Assembly: GCA_963513935.1 (NCBI GenBank)
Contig: OY740766.1
Location: forward strand, 3,502,001-3,566,000
DNA: 64,000 bases
Reading direction: 5' to 3'
Source: Aphrophora alni
Taxonomy: Eukaryota; Arthropoda; Insecta; Hemiptera; Aphrophoridae
Shown here: positions 57,389 through 64,000 of the stretch, piece by piece
How the letters are laid out: each line of letters begins with the position of its first letter
Position numbering within the stretch: position 1 is the first letter of the stretch
Notes under the pieces: generated by a model
What the model saw: the letters and a program-made list of their open reading frames with translations, nothing else
Database searches by the model: none
What the model was told of the DNA's origin: nothing
Program-made: the position numbers and the translations under genes

Positions 57389-58240
57389 TGAAACACAAAT
57401 TTGTTTAACAATTAGAGTGTTTCTACTTTTGAAATGCATATAGTTTCATATTATATGTTGTCATTATTTTAGACGATGACTTTTAAATACAAATTTGTTT
57501 ATCGTATGGAGTGTTTCTACTTTTGAAATGCATATAGTTTCATGTTATATGTTGTCATTATTTTAGGCGATGACTTTTAAACACAAATTTGTTTATCGTA
57601 TAGAGTGTTTCTACTTTTGAAATGCATATAGTTTTCATATTATGTGTTGTGTTTATTTTAGACGATGACTTTTAAACACAAATTTGTTTATCGTATGGAG
57701 TGTTTCTACTTTTGAAATGCACATAGTTTCATATTATATGTTGTCATTATTTTAGACGATGACTTTTAAACACAAATTTGTTTATCGTATGGAGTGTTTC
57801 TACTTTTGAAATGCATATAGTTTCATATTATATGTTGTGTTTATTTTAGGCGATGACTTTTAAACACAAATTTGTTTATCGTATAGAGTGTTTCTACTTT
57901 TGAAATGTATTATAGTTTCATATTATTTATGTTGTGTTTATTTTAGACGATGACTTTTAAACACAAATTTGTTTATCGTATAGAGTGTTTCTACTTTTGA
58001 AATATATGTTTATAGTTTCATGTCATATGTTGTGTTTATTTTAGACGATGACTTTTAAATACAAATTTGTTTATCGTATAGAGTGTTTATAATTTTGAAA
58101 TGCACATAGTTTCATATTATATGTTGTGTTTATTTTAGACGATGACTTTTAAACACAAATTTGTTTATCGTATAGAGTGTTTGTACTTTTAAAATGTATT
58201 ATAGTTTCATATTATATGTTGTGTTTCTATTTATAAACGT
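57389..58240. repeat. Tandem array of about nine 94-98-bp units
   Basis: The signature cgatgactttta recurs at 57474, 57568, 57663, 57757, 57851, 57948, 58046 and 58140, i.e. with spacings of 94, 95, 94, 94, 97, 98 and 94 bp. Each unit also has aaatttgtttatcgtat, gtgtttctacttttgaaatg and atagtttcat. Two alternative blocks (gttgtcattatttt and gttgtgtttatttt) sort into early and late units. The array appears to have grown out of the end of the preceding F1 fragment. Confidence 0.93.
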
Positions 58241-58399
58241 GTCCTCACTGCCAACTAAAGTTGAGACGGAGAATGATAATATGATTTTTGCAATAACAAC
58301 TGAAATGTAGTCAGGTGATAAGAAAGGACTAAATAATAAGCTTGGAAGGACTGATAAATTAAAACATCGACATCAACTGATAACTGATACACGATAAAG

Positions 58400-59020
58400 G
58401 GTGTTTCGGCGGAAATGAATTTCCAAAATAGATTAACAATATTCAATTTGAAAATAATATGTCGTCCACAGATTACCTTATTAAGCATCAAGTGTTAATA
58501 CGAGGGGGCGACGCGACGTTGAAATTAAAAATATTGCAGAGTTTAATTATAAAAATATGTTGGGTCGCGATAAAACCGTTATTGTTCGGATTATTGTGGG
58601 TCAATAAAAACGACGCGGTCAAGCGTGTGATTGCAACATTATTTTTCATGAAAAATATCGTACGGGGGGGGTTGGGGAAATCAGAAGAGAAAAAACCACC
58701 GAATCAGAATAAATATTTAAAACCCCGGCTAATCTACAGGGGTTAATAAACAATCGGTAAAATCCATTGATGACGTAAAAAGCTGGCCGGTGAAAAGAGG
58801 GAGAGAAAAAATAAAAGGGAGATCGTAGTTGTCACATAGTAAAACATTCGTATTGGGGGGGAGGGGGGGGACAGTCAATATTTCCAATTGTGTTGTGTAA
58901 TTAATGTATAAGCCAGTGCCATAGGATTCAATCCACTCGCCCATTGGGCAATGGCTAATCAAAGGCATTAAATCAACCGGTTTTTTTTTGTAGAATTAAT
59001 GTCGGGATTATACAACCTAT
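58400..59020. promoter_or_regulatory. Candidate intronic regulatory block
   Basis: Non-repetitive, CpG-rich for this window (ggggcgacgcgacgttg, aaaacgacgcggtcaagcg). GGATTA (TAATCC on the minus strand) at about 58588 and 59005; CTAATC near 58729 and 58953. G-runs at 58663 and 58856-58869. A 95-codon plus-strand frame at 58459-58746 is open but has no domain I recognise, and the composition fits conserved non-coding DNA better. Enhancer function is inference. Confidence 0.3.
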
Positions 59021-59149
59021 CTATTCATCAATTCTCTTTAACTTCTGCTTTTTCTGGTAGTTTTATTTTGTCCACCTTTCAATTTCACCAATAGTAATCT
59101 AACTATTGTTAGACTATCAAATGTTCACCGATGCTATTCTTTATACTTT

Positions 59150-59920
59150 TTTACTTATACAGAGAGTGTTATGTCGTAAGTTTAAAAAAAAAAAATATAT
59201 CGATATTTTTTCCAGATATGTCTATTTTGAGGTCTCCTGCGCTCAGGAAAGTGGTTTTTGGAATGATTTGTGGTCAGTTTATTAGTTTGCCGTTTCTACA
59301 GTGCTCTGTACAGCTCTAACCCGTCGACAGATTTTAATCAAATTCGTTCTGAGTTGAATATTAGCCACACAGCGAATGTTATTTCAATTTGTTTGATTCT
59401 CAAAATTTGGGATGGTAGCTGTCATAAAAAACATAAACTTACAATTTTATCAAAATCTGTTCTAACGATTATTATAAATCTCTCCTCAAATATAGCTTCT
59501 TAAATACATATTGTATTGGTCGTCATATCCAAAAACAAAAAAATTGCCCTTGAGGGCCAAACGGTTTTGTTCAATTTTTAGTGAAATTTGAAGATAATCG
59601 ACCCAAATTTGTCGATTAATGGCAAATAAAAATAATTTACGATGCAGGGACATTTGGTTAAATAAAAAAATCTTAACAGGTGTCAGTAAAAGATCGGTTC
59701 TAAAAGAATATAATAAACGTCGAGGTTCTGTATATTGGATAAGCGAAGCAAATTTAAATATGTTTTCAGTTAATTATCTGTTCCCATGGTTTAATTGTTT
59801 ACTCTTTGACTGCCAACTACTGAATTGTCATTTTTGATAGTTTTAGTTGGTTTTGAGGAAGGGCGAGTGGGAAAGGCAGTGCAATATTTTTGCACGGTTG
59901 AATATGCATGTACGAATTTT
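59150..59920 (+). repeat. Dispersed repeat family F1, long copy
   Basis: Successive blocks: gtctattttgaggtctcctg, gtggtttttggaatgatttg, cagattttaatcaaattcg, ctcaaaatttgggatggtag, ctgttctaacgattattata, and at 59808 gactgccaactactgaattg followed by gagtgggaaaggcagtgcaa. One of the fullest copies, useful for building a consensus. Confidence 0.65.
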
Positions 59921-60549
59921 TTAAATGGTTAAATGATCGTAATTTAACTCCGATTTTGCTGAATTTTTGTACTCTGGGGTTTACAAATTATTAGATTTGC
60001 TCAAATGTTTCTATAAAATACAGGGGCGATACACGACTTAAGATCTTTGTTCTGTCAACCTTAGTTTTAATTTTAGACACAAGTTTACAACGGAACATTT
60101 TGAAGAGAATTTGAATTTATAAATCATAAGTACTTCTGTGTTTTCCCTTCTGTCTATATATCACTAGGCAATATTGATGTTTTAAGATTTATGTTTTCTA
60201 CAAATGACAGTTTGGATGTTTATGATCGCTTATTGTATCAGTCTTTAAACGGGTTTATCAAAGTGCTTGATTAGTTTACTTCTGTTATTACACGCTCTTA
60301 AACATTGACTTCACTCTTTGCGTGCATGACTTGGCCTTTTTAGTCCTTGCAGAATTAAGGGAAAAATTATTATAGAAATGAAAACAATTTAAAAAATAGA
60401 ATACTCTTTAACAAATAAATATGTTTAGTAGTTTAAACCTCAAATATAAATTTGATTTAAAGTGTAATAAATCAGCTGTTATTAAACTTGTAAAGTTGGT
60501 TGCCACAGTAACGGATAATGAAATAGTTTTAAGTATCTGCAGGACTTTG
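59921..60549. other. Intronic, nothing recognised
   Basis: AT-rich; no features. Confidence 0.45.
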
Positions 60550-60840
60550 CAGGAACTCTTCGATGTAATTGATCCCAATTAATTCCGGGCGGATATTATG
60601 ACCAATTGCTGGAATTATTCCGATTTTATCGCAATTAATTTCTTTTGAATTATAATTAAATTCCGAATATGATTATTTAAAAATATTTTTTCATATAATC
60701 ACTATTTATTTATTGGATAAAAAAAAATTACGAAGGTAATTTCAAATAATTATCTGTTGCAGCAGAATTAAACTAATTCCGTAAGCCGGTTAATTAATTA
60801 GGGTACCCGGCAATGTTTCTTGTATTTAAAAAGAAGTAAC
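60550..60840. promoter_or_regulatory. Candidate intronic block rich in ATTA sites
   Basis: Non-repetitive with many homeodomain-type cores (ccaattaattccgggcgga, gcaattaatttc, ggttaattaattagggtacc). Only composition and motif density support a regulatory role. Confidence 0.2.
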
Positions 60841-62149
60841 GAAACGATATTTTAGAAGGTTGTAAAAAAAAAAAATTTTAAAAGATATATTTATTATAAA
60901 ATTTGTACAAGTAAAAATTTTTAAATCAAAGAAAGGGCTAGGATCTTAAAATTGTTGATATTTAAAAATCAGAATGTTTGCATTAGAATCAGCTGCTTGT
61001 ATATCAGTTTTACGTTTTCAATTTTTGTGTCTTTATGCAATATATTAATTGTGTTCAAAATATGTTATTTTGATTTGAATTCATTATGTAGTAAATCTGA
61101 AAGATTATTTTATGATATATTTTCATAAATTTATTGTTTAGCACTTCAGTAGTTATGTTGTTTAGTACATTCTATAATGATTCATTAAAAATCTGTTCAA
61201 TTGGAATGTGACAATTTTGCTTTGAATCTATATTTATGTATATAATCTAAGTTGGTGTATATGTTTAAATGTATAATAGGTATACAGGTTGTTGAAAATA
61301 TTTGTATTTTCTAAAAATAATATACACATATAGTATAAAATCTATCTGTCACATAATTTAATTATTTACATTTTACCATATATATATAATTCCTAAGTGT
61401 TACTTTTGTTTTAAAATTGTAATCAACAGTTGAACTTACAAGAATTTTCGACTTCGGATGTTTAAAAATGTATTCCCTCTTAGAATCAGGAAAATGTACT
61501 TCATTCCGTAAATTTAATTGAAAACTGTAAACCTTTGTCATAAATTCAAAATTCCTACTTATAAGTACACCAAGAGGAAATGCAGTAATTAAAGTCTAAA
61601 GGGTTACCATAATGATTAAACAACTGACTGAAATGATGGGTTTTTAAAAAAGTTTTTCATGATTTAGTCTTTGAATACATATTGCATAAACTTCTCCCAT
61701 TCGTAGAAACACATAATGCAATAAGGAAATTGGATGATTATCTATTTCACATCGAGCTTTGGTATCAATATTATTTTTCTGGATATATTAACTTTTAAAT
61801 TTAATAAACCGTCCACAAAAATCATCCCATATACGTTGTCATAAGAAAGTATATTCAAATTAAATAAAAAGTGTGAGTTTTTTCTTACATCTGCATTAAA
61901 GCTGTAGTTTATCAACTACTTGGTAAATCAAAATCGTTCTTTGCCAATTGGTTAACTAACTTCCTTCAAGATTTAGTATATATTTAGTGATTTTAGCTAT
62001 TATGTTTACCGTTCAAAGCTATAAATAATTGGTGTTCAACATATATATTTGTTTGAGTTAATTTTAATCGAATTTTCGTTTTGTTTAGTTATTATTATGA
62101 AAGAAAATCATCTTTACTTACAAAACTAATCCATATTTTGTAAGGCATT
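60841..62149. other. Intronic, nothing recognised
   Basis: AT-rich DNA, no repeats or genes seen. Confidence 0.45.
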
Positions 62150-62560
62150 TCATTACAACAAAAGTCGGCGAAGGTTCCCACGAACGTAGACTATATCCAG
62201 TTAGTTTTAGGATAATGATAGTTAAAAACCCGAGATAGGCCGAGATACAATTTAAATTCAATCGATCATCGTCAAATGTGTTTTCGAAATCAGACGCTCG
62301 TTTTAAAAGATAAAAAGATGGCTACAAAAATCAAAGCGATGGAAGTTTTCGTATCGTAATAATTGATAAAAGTATGTTAATATAACTTTGTTTACCAATG
62401 ATTTGATATATTGTATCGACACGCCTACCCGGTTACATCTCCGACCAATCAGAAACGAGTAACCCGACCAATGATAATGTTGCAATTGATAACCAGTTGT
62501 TGTCAGATAAGTGACAAGACAATTAATGAGATAAAAAAGAAATGTTTTTTTGGATACCCG
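62150..62560. promoter_or_regulatory. Candidate intronic block with CCAAT and GATA motifs
   Basis: Non-repetitive, CpG-richer DNA with two CCAAT motifs (ccgaccaatcag near 62443, cgaccaatgat near 62465), several GATA-type cores (gataag near 62506, gataa elsewhere) and an ATCAAAG core near 62330. No frame looks coding. Weak evidence. Confidence 0.2.
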
Positions 62561-64000
62561 TTGTCGTTCAGTTTGGAAAACTATTCATATTTTAAAAGAG
62601 AAACAGGAAAAATGACAACTTTATTGAAATTTAAATGAATTTCGTTAGATAATTTACGTGTTAGTTCCATGTTGTATTATCAAAAAGAGAAATTATATTG
62701 TCTTTATGAAGTTATTTATGTAAAATATATGTAAAAATTGTTTTGATTGAGAAAACTAGGCAGAGTTATATCCAATGTGGAGGTAGTTTGTATTTTATCA
62801 AAAGCTAACCTGACAATATTTCCAAAATCTTATTTCTATATCGCGTCTAAGTTCTGTATTAAATTATATAAAATTGCTTAATGAAGTTGAACCTTTTCTA
62901 TGAGATTTAAATAAGCTATTTAAAATTAAAGATGTGGGAGAACTTTTCTATTTTGTCATTTAGTGGTAAAAATAAATAAAATAACACTTGAATTTTTAGA
63001 TGAGATCATTTATATTTTTAATGATATTAACGGTGTTTGGCTATTTATATATTTTATGTTATAATAATGGTGGTGAACAGAAAACTGGCTTAACTCATCG
63101 TGTTACCTACAGATTCCCATTCAAGAAATTGATTTAATTAGCAATAAAAGAAAGTGAGAAAAATGGGTGTATCGAAATAAATAATAACATTTTAATTATA
63201 TATTTATTACTGAATTTACAAACGTTGATTATTTGGTTGTAATCATTGGCTGTTATGTTTAATTTTTAGTTTGAATTATAATTGAAATTTGTTTTATTTT
63301 ATCTTTATTATTTAGTGTCTCACGAAATTTTTAAATTTTTTTATGGTTATGGAAACTATTTTCAAGTGTTTTTTTGGACACTCTATAAAAGTGAAATTTT
63401 ATGGTTAAACGAAGTTCCCAAAGAATTTTAATATATTATGTTTTATACTTTATGACTTATATATGTATTAAATTTTTACTTTTTATCGAAACAAAATGGT
63501 GGGTTTATAATTCGGCATTTTCATTTTTATAATGATTGATATTTTATTGGTGCAACAAATACACTGTACGTATTGTTAATTTCAATGAGAGAATTTTGTA
63601 AGCATAAAAGTTTTTGTCAAATCGTTTATATTTAGAAAAATAATTGTCTTAGAAATCCTCTTTACCACGGGTTTTGATATTGAAGCCACTTTTCTAAGTG
63701 AGTTTGATTTGTTGGGGATTTTAATATAACGTATAGTTTATGTGGTTGAAAGTCTATTATACTTCTTATTAATAGTTCCAAATCTCTGAAGCAGTGATTT
63801 CCAACTGAATGTACAGATTTAAACACACAACACTGCTTTTTATTCATATTATAAACCGTTATTTGAATGCTGTTCACTAATAATTACAGATTACTAACAG
63901 CTGTTTATTATAATGTAAACAAATAACAACTTTAACAAAATGACTTTTAAGTCTAGTTACAGTTTAAAAAATAATTTAACAGTTGTTTGACTAAATAAAA
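62561..64000. other. Intronic, AT-rich, nothing recognised
   Basis: No repeat, gene or RNA recognised to the end of the window. Confidence 0.45.

Larger units (their letters stand above)
35986..64000 (-). other. Pitx: Probable long Pitx intron (at least 28 kb)
   Basis: I looked for the first 46 homeodomain residues on the minus strand from 36 kb to the end and recognised nothing. The simplest reading is that the whole region is the intron preceding the terminal exon, filled with transposon debris and interspersed with a few non-repetitive CpG-richer blocks. An early exon with unrecognisable sequence cannot be excluded. Other features in this range are listed separately. Confidence 0.45.

Noticed and set aside
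58459..58746. 95-codon frame in a CpG-rich block
   Set aside because: No recognisable domain and no splice or start context; kept only as part of a candidate regulatory block.

Overview
The window is AT-rich, repeat-laden eukaryotic DNA, almost certainly from an arthropod and most likely an insect. Evidence: interstitial arrays of TTAGG/CCTAA (the canonical insect telomere repeat) at five loci, an insect-type Pitx terminal exon, and remnants of Tc1/mariner, PIF/Harbinger, non-LTR and Penelope-like elements. I cannot name the species. Only one host coding segment is secure: the last coding exon of the paired-class homeobox gene Pitx (Ptx1) on the minus strand at 35337-35960, with a phase-0 intron inside the homeodomain.

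Layout. 1-35042 lies 3' of Pitx and is intergenic. It holds a tandem duplication (1051-1880), many decayed copies of two dispersed families (called F1 and F2 here), a composite telomeric-repeat array (9965-10644), a PIF/Harbinger remnant (14590-15185), foldback elements (12299-12417, 18495-19075, 24516-24635, 34812-34967), a 152-bp x 5 tandem array (26401-27168), a mariner-type transposase relic (27436-27564) and a 20-bp minisatellite (28011-28750). 35961-64000 lies upstream of the Pitx exon. Because I recognise no earlier homeodomain exon there, it is probably one long Pitx intron. It contains a non-LTR 3' end (37735-38204), further telomeric arrays (36743-36822, 38380-39254, 52934-53361), a 1.8-kb 24-bp satellite (43276-45056), a deletion-derivative Tc1/mariner element with long inverted repeats (49460-50255), a long hairpin (55494-55660), a ~95-bp tandem array (57389-58240), and several non-repetitive, CpG-richer blocks with clusters of TAATCC-type sites that are candidate Pitx enhancers.

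Most interesting signals: (1) at least five hammerhead-ribozyme-like motifs of the Penelope-like-element type, one (39441-39487) with an intact core, a 7-bp stem I, a 6-bp stem II and a palindromic ACGCGT stem III; (2) telomeric arrays flanked by direct duplications of otherwise single-copy flanking DNA, suggesting insertion during break repair; (3) a 24-bp satellite with higher-order structure in which many units carry GAAnnTTC, the inverted-pentamer core of a heat-shock element; (4) several near-perfect hairpins. Everything here was read by eye without alignment or folding software, so family boundaries and copy numbers are approximate.
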